A stretch of 5,631 nucleotides of DNA from Tardiphaga sp. Lineage in GTDB: Bacteria > Pseudomonadota > Alphaproteobacteria > Rhizobiales > Xanthobacteraceae. The notes under the pieces are model-generated. The model was given only the letters and a program-made list of their open reading frames with translations, made no database searches and was not told the origin of the DNA. Position 1 is the stretch's first letter; every line of letters starts with the position of its first letter. Where the stretch lies: positions 1 to 5,631 of the forward strand of contig JACMOT010000308.1 of NCBI GenBank assembly GCA_014377915.1, written 5' to 3'. Below are positions 5,131-5,631 of this stretch, piece by piece. A program made the translations under genes and the position numbers.

Positions 5131-5631
5131 TTACGCCACCACTTCCTTGGTCTTTTCGGCGCGCTTGCGGTCGGCGGCATCGAGGTGCTTCTTGCGCAGG
5201 CGGATCGATTTCGGGGTGATCTCGACCAGCTCGTCGCCCTCGATATAGGCCAGCGCCTTTTCGAGTGTCATGCGGATCGGCGGCGTCAGGCGCACCGCTT
5301 CGTCCTTCGACGTGGTGCGGATGTTGCTGAGCTGCTTGCCCTTGAGAACGTTGAGTTCGAGATCGTTCTCGCGGGTGTGCTCGCCGATGATCATGCCCTT
5401 ATAGACCTTCACACCGGGCTCGATCATCATCGGGCCGCGATCTTCCAGCTTGAACATCGCGTAAGCGACGGCTTCGCCGGCATCGTTCGAGAGCAGCACG
5501 CCGTTGCGACGGCCGGCGATCTCGCCCTTGTAGGGCAGGTAGGCATGGAACAGGCGGTTCATGATCGCCGTGCCCTTGGTGTCGGTCATCAGGTCGCCCT
5601 GATAGCCGATCAGGCCGCGGGTCGGCGCGTG
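5131..5631 (-). CDS. typA: GTP-binding protein TypA/BipA (C-terminal part)
   Basis: The last 166 codons of a gene entering from the right edge, in frame from position 5631. TypA/BipA is a translational GTPase of the EF-G/LepA class that binds 70S ribosomes and supports ribosome assembly and stress or low-temperature growth. The GTPase domain is outside the window. Visible are the family block APTRGLIGYQGDLMTD (from residue 2 of the fragment), followed by the TypA-specific C-terminal domain with EPGVKVYKGMIIGEHTREND, LNVLKGKQLSNIR and RLTPPIRMTLEKALAYIEGD. This domain gives the family its ribosome contact and is not shared with EF-G. The basic tail with KSIRLRKKHLDAADRKR is usual. The protein ends at TAA (5133-5131) at the expected place, with no sign of truncation; the full family length is about 605-610 residues. 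An intrinsic terminator follows directly. Confidence 0.96.
   Translation of the reverse strand, partial: HAPTRGLIGYQGDLMTDTKGTAIMNRLFHAYLPYKGEIAGRRNGVLLSNDAGEAVAYAMFKLEDRGPMMIEPGVKVYKGMIIGEHTRENDLELNVLKGKQLSNIRTTSKDEAVRLTPPIRMTLEKALAYIEGDELVEITPKSIRLRKKHLDAADRKRAEKTKEVVA

Overview
The window looks like an ordinary chromosomal stretch of a high-GC alphaproteobacterium, most likely Bradyrhizobium or a close relative such as Rhodopseudomonas. The reasons are the strong GC bias at third codon positions, the style of the conserved proteins, and two copies of a hairpin-rich intergenic repeat of a type I recall as common in that group. The genus is inferred from recognition, not from a search. I see no tRNA, rRNA, CRISPR array, transposase, phage gene or plasmid function.

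Layout, left to right. Positions 1-572 (minus) hold the N-terminal part of a membrane-anchored M20 metallopeptidase that runs off the left edge. A composite palindromic repeat (copy A) fills much of 573-792. Next comes the complete inorganic pyrophosphatase gene ppa (793-1326, minus), and 100 bp upstream of it a GNAT acetyltransferase gene (1427-1936, minus). The stretch 1973-2359 is AT-richer and carries no convincing gene, but it has two small dyads and a TATAAT box. A plus-strand DCC/DUF393 thiol-disulfide protein gene (2360-2806) converges, with only 5 bp between stop codons, on a minus-strand flavin amine oxidase gene (2812-4062). A 163-bp divergent intergenic region follows, with a perfect 14-bp tandem duplication at the oxidase start and a perfect 17-bp palindrome. 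It separates the oxidase from a plus-strand zeta-class glutathione S-transferase / maleylacetoacetate isomerase-like gene (4226-4894). Repeat copy B, inverted relative to copy A, fills 4911-5047. A strong intrinsic terminator (5074-5101) then ends typA/bipA, whose C-terminal 166 codons (5131-5631, minus) run in from the right edge.

The genes do not form one pathway. ppa (pyrophosphate removal) and typA (ribosome-associated GTPase) are housekeeping genes. The GNAT, DCC protein, amine oxidase and GST-like enzyme are single-gene metabolic or detoxification functions. The most interesting parts are non-coding: the inverted pair of composite hairpin repeats around a 4.2-kb block, the palindrome before the GST gene, and the start-site duplication that creates a tiny leader ORF with an ATGA overlap. 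I found no clear evidence of a new multi-gene system.
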